From Aeromicrobium sp. Sec7.5 (GTDB lineage Bacteria; Actinomycetota; Actinomycetes; Propionibacteriales; Nocardioidaceae): 64,000 nucleotides of DNA. The stretch spans positions 1,178,001-1,242,000 of the forward strand of contig NZ_JBAJIJ010000001.1 of NCBI RefSeq assembly GCF_036867135.1, written 5' to 3'. Positions 1 through 8,093 of the stretch are shown here, piece by piece; within the stretch, counting starts at the first letter, position 1; each line of letters starts with the position of its first letter. The notes beneath the pieces are model-generated. The model ran no database searches. It had not been told where the DNA came from and was given only the letters and a program-made list of their open reading frames with translations. The translations under genes were made by a program, and so were the position numbers.

Positions 1-40
1 GCGACGTCGTCGCCAGCGGCTGATACGGCAGGCTGGGCCC

Positions 41-1078
41 ATGACCCACACGTGGCCCGACGTCCTGTCGTCCCTGACCGCCCGCCGCGACCTCGAGCCC
101 GCCGCCGTCCGGTGGGCGATGGGGGAGATCCTCGACGGCCAGGCCTCGGACCCGCAGATCGCCGGCTTCGCCGTGGCGCTGCGCACCAAGGGTGAGACCC
201 GGGCCGAGCTCCAGGCGCTGGCCGACCAGATGCTCGAGTCGGCCGTCAGGCTCACGGTCACCGACCGGGTGCTCGACATCGTGGGCACGGGCGGTGACCT
301 CGCCAACACGGTCAACATCTCCTCGATGTCCGCGGTCGTGGCCGCTGGCGCCGGCGCCGGCGTCGTGAAGCACGGCAACCGGTCGGCCTCGAGCTCCAGC
401 GGCTCGGCCGACGTGCTGGAGGCGCTCGGGGTCCGTCTCGACGTCCCGCCCGACCGGATCCTCCAGGTGTACGAGCGGGCCGGCATCACGTTCTGCTTCG
501 CGCGGGTCTTCCACCCCTCGTTCCGCCACATCGGTCCCGCGCGTTCGGCCCTGGGCATCCCCACCACGTTCAACTTCCTCGGACCGCTGACCAACCCGGC
601 CTCGCCGGCGGCCATCGCGATCGGCTGTGCCGACGCGAGCATGGCGCCGCTCATGGCCGGCGTGCTGGCCGAGCGTGGCAACGACGGCCTGGTGTTCCGC
701 GGCGACGACGGTCTCGACGAGCTCACGATCACCACGACCTCGCGGGTCTGGGTCGTGGCCGGCGGCGCGGTCGCCGAGGAGACGCTGGACCCGACCGACC
801 TGGGGCTCGACCGGGCGCCGGCCGGTGCCCTGGCCGGCGGTGACGTCGCCCACAACGCCGACGTGTTCCGTCGGGTGCTCGACGGCGAGACCGGAGCGCC
901 CCGCGATGCCGTGCTGCTGAACGCCGGTGCCGGGATCGCCGCGCACACCGGGGAGGCCGGCTCCCTGGTCGAGCGGCTCGGCGCGGGGATCGAGCGGGCC
1001 CGCGACTCGATCGACTCCGGCAGGGCGCGGGACGTGCTGGCTCGCTGGGCGGCCGCGACCGAGGATCTCGTCGGGTAG
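41..1078 (+). CDS. trpD: Anthranilate phosphoribosyltransferase
   Basis: This enzyme transfers phosphoribosyl from PRPP to anthranilate, the second committed step of tryptophan synthesis, in the cytoplasm. The 345-aa length is normal for the family. The phosphate-binding GTGGD motif lies at residues 82-86, followed by NTVNISS and the KHGNR motif at 110-114. No Shine-Dalgarno precedes the ATG; a CAGGCT hexamer 6 nt upstream resembles the -10 elements of leaderless genes elsewhere in this window. No other trp gene is adjacent. Beside the exonuclease fusion and NlpC/P60 genes, it matches the Mycobacterium trpD neighbourhood. Identification is secure. Confidence 0.96.
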   Translation: MTHTWPDVLSSLTARRDLEPAAVRWAMGEILDGQASDPQIAGFAVALRTKGETRAELQALADQMLESAVRLTVTDRVLDIVGTGGDLANTVNISSMSAVVAAGAGAGVVKHGNRSASSSSGSADVLEALGVRLDVPPDRILQVYERAGITFCFARVFHPSFRHIGPARSALGIPTTFNFLGPLTNPASPAAIAIGCADASMAPLMAGVLAERGNDGLVFRGDDGLDELTITTTSRVWVVAGGAVAEETLDPTDLGLDRAPAGALAGGDVAHNADVFRRVLDGETGAPRDAVLLNAGAGIAAHTGEAGSLVERLGAGIERARDSIDSGRARDVLARWAAATEDLVG

Positions 1079-1100
1079 ACCCGCGGGCGCGGTCGCGGCG

Positions 1101-1106
1101 TAGGCT
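1101..1106 (+). promoter_or_regulatory. -10 element of leaderless Lrp-like gene
   Basis: TAGGCT lies exactly 6 nt before the GTG start of the Lrp-like gene and there is no ribosome binding site. The spacing places the transcription start at or next to the start codon. No clear -35 is visible. Confidence 0.6.
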
Positions 1107-1112
1107 GAGCCC

Positions 1113-1388
1113 GTGATCACCGCGATCGTCTTCATCCATGCCGACGTCGCCCGCCTGTCGGGCATCGCCGACGAGATCTCGCAGGTCCCGGGGGTCAGCG
1201 AGGTCTACTCGGTGACCGGCGACCTCGACCTCGTGGCCATGGTGCGCGTGCGCTCGATCGACGGCGTCGCCACGACCGTGACCGACGGCATCAACACCGT
1301 CGAGGGCGTCGAGGCGACGCAGACGCAGATCGCGTTCCGGACCGTGAGCCAGCACGACCTCGATGCGGCCTTCAGCATCGGTCTCTGA
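1113..1388 (+). CDS. Lrp/AsnC ligand-binding (RAM) domain protein
   Basis: This 91-aa protein consists only of the effector-binding, oligomerising RAM domain of Lrp/AsnC regulators; the helix-turn-helix half is absent. The fold is suggested by the alternating pattern around VPGVSEVYSVTGDLDLVAMVRV. Stand-alone RAM proteins are common in actinobacteria and probably sense amino acids or modulate full-length Lrp proteins; its partner here is unknown. The GTG start is chosen because a TAGGCT -10 lies 6 nt upstream. It ends only 3 nt from the convergent exonuclease gene, leaving no room for a separate terminator. Confidence 0.85.
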   Translation: MITAIVFIHADVARLSGIADEISQVPGVSEVYSVTGDLDLVAMVRVRSIDGVATTVTDGINTVEGVEATQTQIAFRTVSQHDLDAAFSIGL

Positions 1389-1391
1389 GCC

Positions 1392-3056
1392 TCACCGCAC
1401 GTGGCGGGCCGCCGACGGGTAGCCGGAGCGCCACGTGCCGCTGACGAGCCGGACGCCCGGAGCGGTCAACCACCGGCGCACGATCTCGACCTCCTCGACG
1501 GTGCAGGCCGGCGCCGGGCCTGCGGCCGGCGCGACCGTCTCGGCGGTCGCGAGCAGCTGGGCCAGCCACGGCTCGTACGGCCGGCCGTGGGGGAGGACGC
1601 CCGCCGCGGCCAGGCGACCGTGGCGCACGACGTGCATCTCCCAGCCGTCGTCGCGCCGTGAGGCCGCCACGATCTCCGGCTCGCGGGTGAGCTCGAGCAG
1701 GCGCTGGGTGCGGTCGACGCCCCGCACGAGGGAGGCGAGCCGGTCGCGGACGACGGCGGCGTCTTCGTAGCGCTCCTGCGCGGCGAGGTCGCCCATGCGG
1801 CGGCCGAGGGCGTCGACGACGGCCTGCGGGTCGGACTCGAGCGCTGCGCGGAGCCGCTCGACCTCCTCGGCGTACCGCTCGGGGGTGACGGCCTGGTCGC
1901 ACGGGGACAGGCAGCGTCCCATCGCAGCCAGCACGCACGGCGACGAGCGGGGAGCCCGGCCGAGTCGCTGGGTGCACTGGCGTACCCGGAACACCTCGTG
2001 CAGGGCGTCGAGGGCGGCGACGGCGTCGGCGCGGCCACGGAAGGGTCCGACGTGCAGGGCGTCGGGCGAGACCTTGGCGACGATTGAGAGGCGGGGCCAG
2101 GGCTCGACCGTGAGCCGCAGCCACGTCGTGCGCTCGGGGAACTTCGATCGCCGGTTGTAGGGCGGCCGGTGGCGGGCGATCAGACGCAGCTCGCGCACCT
2201 GTGCCTCGAGCCGGGTGGCGCAGGAGACCGCTTCGACCCGCTCGGCGAGGCCCACCATCTCGCCCATGCGGGTGCGGGTCTCGGCCCGCGTGAAGTAGGA
2301 GCGGACCCGGGTGCGGACGTCGCCCGAGGTGCCCACGTAGAGGACCTCGTCGCGCCGGTCGCGGAACAGGTAGACGCCGGGCGTGTGCGGGAGCTTGTCG
2401 GCGAGATGACGCTTGCGGCGCTGGGCGACCGTGACGGTGGAGGTGAACTCGCGGGTCTCCTCCAGCGAGTGGACCCCGAAGGTGCCGAGCCGGCCGATCA
2501 GGTGGTGGAGCACGTCGACCGTGGCCCGCGCGTCGTCGAGCGCGCGGTGGTTGGGCGTGGTGGTGGCGCCGAGGTGCGCGGCGAGGGTGGAGAGCTTGAC
2601 GTTGCGGACCTCGTCCTTCAGGAGCACGCGGCGAGCGAGGACCACGGTGTCGAGCACCTCGAACTTCGGCCACGGGATCTCGAGCTCTCGGGCGGCGTGC
2701 TTGAGGAAGCCGACGTCGAACGGGGCGTTGTGCGCCACGAGCACGGTGCCCCGGGCGAACTCCAGGAAGCTCGGCAGGACCTCGGCGATGCGCGGCGCCG
2801 ACACGACCATGGCGTCGGTGATGCCCGTGAGCACCGTGATGAACGCCGGGATCGACTCGTCGGGATTGACGAGGGTCTGGAACTCACCGAGGACCTCGCC
2901 GCCGCGCACCTTGACCGCACCGAACTCGGTGATGCGCGATCCCTTGGCCGGCGAGCCGCCCGTGGTCTCGAGGTCGACGACGCAGAACGTGACGTCGGCG
3001 AGCTGGCGACCGAGATCGTCCAGAGCGGCCTGGCTCCAGCGTGCTTCCTTGGCCAT
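1392..3056 (-). CDS. DEDDh exonuclease fused to UvrC-like GIY-YIG nuclease
   Basis: A 554-aa fusion. Residues about 22-190 form a DnaQ-type 3'-5' exonuclease with the acidic pair D28/E30 in VDLETTGG, the HNAPFD block (D114) and the HRALDDA block (H170, D175). Residues about 222-310 form a GIY-YIG endonuclease like the N-terminus of UvrC/Cho, with GVY at 227-229 and YVG at 240-242. A later segment, RYEDAAVVRDRL, resembles a UVR motif. The homologous actinobacterial gene also sits next to trpD. A role in DNA repair is inferred; the substrate is unknown. The open frame runs 149 codons further upstream, but that part is low-complexity; the ATG in MAKEARW has TAGCGT 8 nt upstream and begins just before the first domain. 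Confidence 0.88.
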   Translation of the reverse strand: MAKEARWSQAALDDLGRQLADVTFCVVDLETTGGSPAKGSRITEFGAVKVRGGEVLGEFQTLVNPDESIPAFITVLTGITDAMVVSAPRIAEVLPSFLEFARGTVLVAHNAPFDVGFLKHAARELEIPWPKFEVLDTVVLARRVLLKDEVRNVKLSTLAAHLGATTTPNHRALDDARATVDVLHHLIGRLGTFGVHSLEETREFTSTVTVAQRRKRHLADKLPHTPGVYLFRDRRDEVLYVGTSGDVRTRVRSYFTRAETRTRMGEMVGLAERVEAVSCATRLEAQVRELRLIARHRPPYNRRSKFPERTTWLRLTVEPWPRLSIVAKVSPDALHVGPFRGRADAVAALDALHEVFRVRQCTQRLGRAPRSSPCVLAAMGRCLSPCDQAVTPERYAEEVERLRAALESDPQAVVDALGRRMGDLAAQERYEDAAVVRDRLASLVRGVDRTQRLLELTREPEIVAASRRDDGWEMHVVRHGRLAAAGVLPHGRPYEPWLAQLLATAETVAPAAGPAPACTVEEVEIVRRWLTAPGVRLVSGTWRSGYPSAARHVR

Positions 3057-3170
3057 GGGACGACACGCTAGGCGGCGGGTCAGACAGAAGGGCGACGCCC
3101 GGGAGCCCCGACGAGCCTCGTCCGGACGCCGACTCCCCGTCGTTCCGCGGAAAGTGTCCGAGGAGGGTCC

Positions 3171-3176
3171 TAGCGT
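3171..3176 (+). promoter_or_regulatory. -10 element of leaderless small gene
   Basis: TAGCGT, 7 nt of spacer, then the ATG at 3184. A second TAGCGT on the minus strand near 3065-3070 serves the divergent exonuclease gene with an 8-nt spacer. Both genes lack Shine-Dalgarno sequences. Confidence 0.5.
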
Positions 3177-3183
3177 CCACGAC

Positions 3184-3414
3184 ATGGACACCGAATCCCA
3201 CGACCCCGTCGTCGTCGACTGCGACCGATGCGTCGTCCGCAGCCCGGCTGCCTGCGGCGACTGCGTCGTCACCTTCCTGCTGGGTGCACCGCCCGCGGGC
3301 ATCGAGATCGCGGCCGACGAGCAGGCGGCGCTGGACGCCCTGGCCGACGGGGGCCTCGTCCCTCCGCTGCGCCACGTCACGGCGATCCCCGACCGCCACT
3401 CCGACTCCGCCTGA
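3184..3414 (+). CDS. Small cysteine-rich conserved protein
   Basis: A 76-aa acidic protein with two CxxC-like pairs in an N-terminal block containing CDRCVVR and CGDCVV, suggesting a small metal site or redox-active cysteines. A hydrophobic stretch, VTFLLGAPP, follows. I do not recognise a function. Similar short proteins occur in actinobacteria upstream of NlpC/P60 genes, which matches its place here. The ATG is supported by TAGCGT 7 nt upstream. The NlpC/P60 promoter begins right after its stop codon. Confidence 0.72.
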   Translation: MDTESHDPVVVDCDRCVVRSPAACGDCVVTFLLGAPPAGIEIAADEQAALDALADGGLVPPLRHVTAIPDRHSDSA

Positions 3415-3417
3415 GAT

Positions 3418-3447
3418 TTGAAGCCGTCACCCACCCCCGCGTAAGGT
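3418..3447 (+). promoter_or_regulatory. Promoter of the NlpC/P60 gene
   Basis: TTGAAG at 3418-3423 and TAAGGT at 3442-3447 are separated by 18 nt. The -35 starts 4 nt after the upstream stop codon. Transcription would begin near 3454, giving a leader of about 110 nt before the GTG at 3566, unlike the leaderless genes nearby. Confidence 0.55.
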
Positions 3448-3453
3448 GACTCC

Positions 3454-3565
3454 TTGTGCGTCCGGAGAACGCCGATCCCCCCGATCGGCGGCGGACCCAC
3501 CATCGTGATGGTCAGGCGTGGGGAAGACGCCTGAACGCTCGGTGTTCGATCGTCTGGAGAAGTGC
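3454..3565 (+). ncRNA. Structured 5' leader of NlpC/P60 gene (candidate cis-regulatory RNA)
   Basis: Three consecutive hairpins fill the leader. Hairpin 1 pairs 3471-3477 with 3483-3489 (7 bp perfect), extended by 3460-3464 with 3492-3496. Hairpin 2 pairs 3499-3503 with 3508-3512 around a 4-nt loop. Hairpin 3 pairs 3513-3519 with 3527-3533 (7 bp perfect) around GGGGAAG. A GGACCCACC string links hairpins 1 and 2. Actinobacterial wall-hydrolase genes are often controlled by c-di-AMP (ydaO) riboswitches, but I cannot match that consensus here, so the class is left open. Confidence 0.5.
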
Positions 3566-4561
3566 GTGGCCTCCACTCACCACCCTGCCCGAAGCATTCC
3601 TCGTCGCCTCGCCGTCGTCGTCACGGCGACGGTTCTCGGCGCCGGCCTCGTCGTCGGTTCCGCCCAGGCCGAGCCCGACCGTGCCGATGCCGTGGCCCAG
3701 GTCGAGCAGGCGTTCAACGCCGCCGCGGCGGTGAACGAAGAGGTCAACCAGCTCACGAGCGACATCGCGTCGGCCCAGGCGTCGATCGCCGCGCTCGACG
3801 CCGAGATCGCCGAGATCCAGGCGGACTACGACGAGCAGCGTGACGCGCTCGGCTCGGTCATCGCCCAGCAGCAGATCGACTCGCCGCTCGGCACGACCGC
3901 CAGCCTCTTCGGCAGCGACGATCCGACCAGCTTCCTGGAGGGCCTCAGCGCGGTCCAGGCGTTCAACTCCTCCCAGGCCGAGGCCCTCGACGCCGCCTCG
4001 AGCACGGCTGACGACCTCGCCAGCCGACAGACCCAGCTGGAGCAGCTCTCCGCTCAGCTCGAGGCCGACAAGGCCGACGCCGACACCAAGCAGGCCGAGG
4101 TGCAGGACGCCTACGACGCTGCCCAGGCCCAGCTCTCGCAGCTCGACGAGGCGCAGCGGGTCCAGTTCGACACGGCCAACACCACGTCGCTGCCGGCCAA
4201 CCCCGGCGCGGCGCCGAGTGCCTTCTCCGGGTCGGCGATCGACTTCGCGCTCAGCCGCATCGGGGTGCCGTACCGCTACGGCGGCAACGGTCCCGACTCC
4301 TACGACTGCTCGGGCCTCACGAAGGCGTCGTTCGCCGCCGCCGGCGTCAGCATCCCGCGCACCGCGAGCGCTCAGTACAGCGCGTCGACCAAGGTCTCGA
4401 TGAGCGACATCCGGCCCGGCGACCTCGTGTTCTACGGCAGCATGTCCCACGTCGCGATCTACCTCGGCAACGGCCAGGTCGTCGAGGCGCCGAGCTCGGG
4501 CAGCTCGGTGCGCGTCACCTCGATGCGCAGTGACTTCACGAAGGCCGGCCGGTTCGGCTGA
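3566..4561 (+). CDS. Secreted NlpC/P60 peptidoglycan hydrolase
   Basis: The 331-aa product is predicted to cleave D-gamma-glutamyl-diaminopimelate bonds in peptidoglycan outside the cell. A signal peptide (RR near the N-terminus, hydrophobic run AVVVTATVLGAGLVVG, cleavage after AQA) is followed by a coiled coil over about residues 40-210. The NlpC/P60 domain begins at the SAIDFALSRIGVPYRYGG block, with catalytic Cys248 in YDCSGL and His295 in SHVAIYLG. This architecture is typical of actinobacterial RipA/Rv2190c-type proteins. GTG 3566 is preferred over GTG 3518 because TGGAG precedes it at 6-7 nt and the signal peptide then starts correctly. The zinc peptidase gene follows after 16 nt. Confidence 0.9.
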   Translation: MASTHHPARSIPRRLAVVVTATVLGAGLVVGSAQAEPDRADAVAQVEQAFNAAAAVNEEVNQLTSDIASAQASIAALDAEIAEIQADYDEQRDALGSVIAQQQIDSPLGTTASLFGSDDPTSFLEGLSAVQAFNSSQAEALDAASSTADDLASRQTQLEQLSAQLEADKADADTKQAEVQDAYDAAQAQLSQLDEAQRVQFDTANTTSLPANPGAAPSAFSGSAIDFALSRIGVPYRYGGNGPDSYDCSGLTKASFAAAGVSIPRTASAQYSASTKVSMSDIRPGDLVFYGSMSHVAIYLGNGQVVEAPSSGSSVRVTSMRSDFTKAGRFG

Positions 4562-4577
4562 GCCGGACCGCACGGCC

Positions 4578-5822
4578 GTGAGTCCCTCGCCCCGTCGCGC
4601 GACGCCGACCCTGGTCGCGCTCGGGGTGCTGCTGGCGCTCGTGGCCGCGCTCCTGGTCTGGCAGCGCCCGTGGGCGTCGCAGGACCCGTCGGCCGCTGCG
4701 GACGACTCCGACCTCGACGCGCGCCTGCGCAGCCAGCTCACGTCGGCCACGGCCGCGACCGACGCGGCCGGCTGGGCCGCGGAGTTCGGACCGGGCGGCG
4801 TCGGGGTGGGCCAGGCCTCGTGGGAGGCCCGCGAGGCGCTGGGCGTCGACGACGCGACCCTGACGCTCCTCAGCGTCGGGGCCGCCCCCGATCGCGACGA
4901 CGGCACACGCTCCGCGGTCATCAGGGTGTCCTGGACGACAACCGACGACGCCCTGCTCGGCCCCGCCGAACAGGTCACGGCCACGGTCGCCGCGCGGGTG
5001 CGCTCCGCGGCCGGGACCAACGAGGTGGACGTGCTCGGCTTCGGACCCCGTGACGGCGGGTCCGCCTCGGACCCGCTCCCGCTGTGGCTCGCCGGCGAGG
5101 TCGTGGTGAGTGGTAGCAGCGACGTCCCGGTCGTCACGGTCGCCGCCGCGGACGGTCCCGGCGTCCCTGAGGCCGCAGCGCTGACCGCCGTGGGTCAGGC
5201 CCAGGTCACCGCTCTCACCGGCAGCTCGTCGCGGGCCGCCGTCATCGTGCCGTCGAGGGCGCAGGACGCGGCGGCCCTGCTGGGCCGGGCGCCCGACGCG
5301 CTCGGTCCGGTGGCCGGCGTGACGACGAGCCTGCCGGGAGTCGGGTCGCCCGTCGTGGTGCTGAACCCGGGTGAGTTCGCGCGCATGGACCCCCGCGGCA
5401 GTCAGATCGTCGTGACCCACGAGCTGACGCACGCGCTGACCGACGTCGTCGGCACCACGGCTCCCACCTGGCTCGTCGAGGGCTTCGCCGACTGGGTGGC
5501 CCTGCACGACGACACCGCGCCGCTCGCGACCTCCGCCGGCGCCCTGCTGACGCAGGTCGCCCAGTCGGGCCCGCCCGACGCCCTGCCCACCGACGAGGAC
5601 CTCGCCGGACCCACGTCCGGTGCCGCGTACCAGGGTGCGTGGCTGTCGGTGGTCGTGCTGGCACGGGACCACGGCGGCGACGAGGCCGTCCTGCAGGTCT
5701 ATCGCGCGGTCGCGGGTGGCGCGCCGGTCGAGCAGGCGCTCGCAGCCGTCGGGACCTCGGTCGCCGAGCTCACGGCGCAGTGGCGCGACTACCTCGTGTA
5801 CAGCGCCTCGACCGTGTCGTGA
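4578..5822 (+). CDS. Membrane-anchored gluzincin-type zinc peptidase
   Basis: A 414-aa protein with an N-terminal transmembrane anchor (LVALGVLLALVAALLVW) and a long extracellular part. Zinc ligands are visible: HELTH at residues 281-285 and a downstream EGFADW glutamate at 301, the spacing expected of a gluzincin metallopeptidase. Residues about 40-250 look like an NTF2- or lipoprotein-like region without recognised motifs. GTG 4578 is chosen because it follows the NlpC/P60 stop by 16 nt; an in-frame start at 4530 would overlap that gene. The gene probably shares its operon and a cell-envelope role. The substrate is unknown. Its 3' end overlaps the convergent acyl-CoA synthetase gene by 34 nt. 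Confidence 0.82.
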   Translation: MSPSPRRATPTLVALGVLLALVAALLVWQRPWASQDPSAAADDSDLDARLRSQLTSATAATDAAGWAAEFGPGGVGVGQASWEAREALGVDDATLTLLSVGAAPDRDDGTRSAVIRVSWTTTDDALLGPAEQVTATVAARVRSAAGTNEVDVLGFGPRDGGSASDPLPLWLAGEVVVSGSSDVPVVTVAAADGPGVPEAAALTAVGQAQVTALTGSSSRAAVIVPSRAQDAAALLGRAPDALGPVAGVTTSLPGVGSPVVVLNPGEFARMDPRGSQIVVTHELTHALTDVVGTTAPTWLVEGFADWVALHDDTAPLATSAGALLTQVAQSGPPDALPTDEDLAGPTSGAAYQGAWLSVVVLARDHGGDEAVLQVYRAVAGGAPVEQALAAVGTSVAELTAQWRDYLVYSASTVS

Positions 5823-7516
5823 AAATCGCGCAGCACCGCGGTGCGCCTGACCTTGAACGACGGGGTCAGGTAGCCGTTCTCCTCGGTCCAGTCCTCGTCG
5901 AGGATCACGAACTTCCGGATCGACTCGGCCTGTGACACCAGCGTGTTGGCGTCGTCGACGGCGTCCTGCACCTTGGCCGTGAGGTCGGCGGAGTCGAGCG
6001 GGCCGTCCCAGCCCTCGGGGTCGATCGTCACCAGGGCGGCGATGAACGGCTTGCCGTCGCCGACCACCAGGCACTGGCTCACGACGGGGTGCGAGCGGAC
6101 CCGGTCCTCCAGCACCGCCGGAGCGACGTTCTTGCCACCGGCGGTGACGATGATCTCCTTCTTGCGACCCGTGATGCGGACGTAGCCGTCGGCGTCGACG
6201 TCGCCGAGGTCGCCCGTCGCGAACCAGCCCTCGGCGTCGACCGCCTGGGCGGTGGCCTCGTCGTTGTTCCAGTACTGCGTGAAGACCTGCGGACCGCGGA
6301 CGTGCAGCTCGCCGTCCTCGGCGACCCGGAACTCGGTGTGGGGGAACGGCTGGCCGACCGTCCCCACCCGGTGGGCGTCGGGCGTGTTCACGGTCAGGGC
6401 GGCGGTGGTCTCGGTCAGGCCGTAGCCCTCGAGCACCGTGATGCCGATGCCCCGGTAGAAGTGCGCCAGGCGCTCGCCCAGGGGCGCGCCGCCGGAGATC
6501 GCCCAGTCGGCGCGTCCGCCGAGCGCGGCCCGCAGCTTGGCGTAGACGAGTCGGTCGAACAGCGCGTGCTGGCCGCGCAGCACGACGCTCGGCTTGCGGC
6601 CGTCGGCCTCGGCGCGACTCGTCGCGATCGCGACGGTGACGGCCTTGTCGAAGATCTTGCCCTTGCCGTCGGCCCAGGCCCGGGTGCTCGCGGTGTTGAA
6701 CACCTTCTCGAACACCCGCGGCACCGCGAGCACGAACGTGGGCCGGAACTCGCCGAGGTGCGTCGTGAGGTCGGTGATGTCGGCGGTGTGCGCGAGCACC
6801 GTGCCGGAACGGATGCTGCCGATCTGGATGATGCGGGCGAAGACGTGGGCCAGCGGCAGGAAGAGCAGGGTCGAGGCCCCCTCGACCGAGAACAGCTGGG
6901 GAAGCCGTTCGAGGGCGCCGGCCAGCTCGGCGCGGAAGTTGCCGTGGGTCAGGACGCACCCCTTCGGGCGTCCCGTGGTGCCGGAGGTGTAGATCACGGT
7001 GGCCGGGGACTGGCTCGTGAGGGTCGAGCGACGGGCCTCGAGCTCGGCGTCACTGACGTCGTGGCCGGCGGCCGTGAGCGCAGCCACGGCGTCCGACTCC
7101 AGTGACCAGACCGAGCGCAGCGACGGCGCCTCGGGGCTGGCGGCATTGACCCGCTCGACGTGGGTCGCCGACTCGGCGACGCACGCGACGGCCCCGGAGT
7201 CGCTGAGGATCCAGGCGATCTGCGCGGTCGAGGAGCTCTCGTAGACCGGGACGGTGACGGCTCCGGCCCACCAGATCGCGTAGTCGAGCAGCGTCCACTC
7301 GTACCGGGTCTTCGACACGATGGCCACGCGGTCGCCGGGCTGCACGCCGCTCGCGACGAGCCCCTTGGCCACGGCCGTGACCTCGCGGTGGAACGTCCCG
7401 ATCGACACCTCGCTCCAGCCGTTCCGCGTGCGCCGGGCCAGCGCGGGCGCGTCGGGCGCCCCGAGCCGGTCGAGGACGTCGAGGGTCAGGTTGCCGTCGA
7501 AGGGATCGGTGCTCAC
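5789..7516 (-). CDS. Long-chain acyl-CoA synthetase (AMP-binding, FadD15-like)
   Basis: The 575-aa enzyme activates fatty acids to acyl-CoA through an acyl-adenylate. The AMP-binding P-loop TSGTTGRPKG is at residues 177-186. Later come the GYGLTETTA motif, TGDLGDVDADGY and the GRKKEIIVTAGGKNV hinge. The mycobacterial gene in the same neighbourhood is fadD15. The open frame extends further, but GTG 7516 is preferred because TAATCT lies 7 nt upstream on this strand, indicating a leaderless mRNA. The chain-length preference cannot be read from the sequence. Confidence 0.93.
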   Translation of the reverse strand: MSTDPFDGNLTLDVLDRLGAPDAPALARRTRNGWSEVSIGTFHREVTAVAKGLVASGVQPGDRVAIVSKTRYEWTLLDYAIWWAGAVTVPVYESSSTAQIAWILSDSGAVACVAESATHVERVNAASPEAPSLRSVWSLESDAVAALTAAGHDVSDAELEARRSTLTSQSPATVIYTSGTTGRPKGCVLTHGNFRAELAGALERLPQLFSVEGASTLLFLPLAHVFARIIQIGSIRSGTVLAHTADITDLTTHLGEFRPTFVLAVPRVFEKVFNTASTRAWADGKGKIFDKAVTVAIATSRAEADGRKPSVVLRGQHALFDRLVYAKLRAALGGRADWAISGGAPLGERLAHFYRGIGITVLEGYGLTETTAALTVNTPDAHRVGTVGQPFPHTEFRVAEDGELHVRGPQVFTQYWNNDEATAQAVDAEGWFATGDLGDVDADGYVRITGRKKEIIVTAGGKNVAPAVLEDRVRSHPVVSQCLVVGDGKPFIAALVTIDPEGWDGPLDSADLTAKVQDAVDDANTLVSQAESIRKFVILDEDWTEENGYLTPSFKVRRTAVLRDFHDTVEALYTR

Positions 7517-7523
7517 GCTCGCG

Positions 7524-7529
7524 AGATTA
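7524..7529 (-). promoter_or_regulatory. -10 element of leaderless acyl-CoA synthetase gene
   Basis: On the minus strand, TAATCT is followed by 7 nt and the GTG start at 7516. There is no Shine-Dalgarno in the gap. Confidence 0.55.
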
Positions 7530-7652
7530 CTCGCCGGTCGCCCGGGTCCTGGTGCCCGCCCGAGGCCGGGGCGCCGGGAAGGTGGGCGGCCGCACCGGCG
7601 GCCTGCACGTGGATACGATGACCTCCACACCTTCCACGAGGCAGGAGAACCG

Positions 7653-8093
7653 ATGGCGCGCACGTCCGGTGACATCGTCGTGGCCGCTCCTGCGGCCGAC
7701 GTGATGTCGGTGATCGCCGACTTCGCCGCCTATCCGACCTGGGCCACGGGGGTCCGCCGGTGCGAGGTGCTCACGACCCTCGACGACGGGCGGCCCGAGA
7801 CGGTCCGCTTCGCGCTCGACGCGACCCCCATCCGCGACGAGTACACCCTCGGCTACACCTGGCACGGCGACACGGGCGTCTCCTGGGAGATCGTGGAGGC
7901 CGGCGAGGTCCTGACCTCGATGGACGGTGCCTACGAGCTCGAGCCGGCCGACGCGGGCACGAAGGTCACCTACCAGCTGCGCGTCGACGTCTCGATCCCG
8001 CTGCTGGGGATGCTGAAGCGCAAGGCCGAGAAGGTCGTGATCGACTCGGCCCTCAAGGGCCTCAAGAAGCACGTCGAGGCTGCGGGTGCCTGA
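7653..8093 (+). CDS. SRPBCC (START-like/polyketide cyclase) family protein
   Basis: A 146-aa protein of the SRPBCC helix-grip fold, which binds hydrophobic ligands in a deep cavity. The N-terminal SGDIVVAAPAADVMSVIADF and the later YELEPADAGTKVTYQLRVDV are typical family blocks. GCAGGAG lies about 6 nt before the ATG, and a TACGAT -10 at 7614-7619 gives a short leader. A homolog sits beside fadD15 in Mycobacterium. The ligand is unknown; lipid binding is inferred from the neighbouring acyl-CoA synthetase and PlsC. It overlaps the next gene by 8 nt, implying an operon with the small Cys protein and the ROK kinases. Confidence 0.85.
   Translation: MARTSGDIVVAAPAADVMSVIADFAAYPTWATGVRRCEVLTTLDDGRPETVRFALDATPIRDEYTLGYTWHGDTGVSWEIVEAGEVLTSMDGAYELEPADAGTKVTYQLRVDVSIPLLGMLKRKAEKVVIDSALKGLKKHVEAAGA

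Noticed and set aside
3057-3503. N-terminal extension of the exonuclease fusion
   Set aside because: Low-complexity translation overlapping the divergent small gene and the NlpC/P60 promoter; a domain-adjacent ATG with an upstream -10 is better.
3454-3565. Firm c-di-AMP (ydaO) riboswitch call
   Set aside because: Only a GGACCCACC-like fragment and the gene context fit; the conserved core could not be matched by eye.
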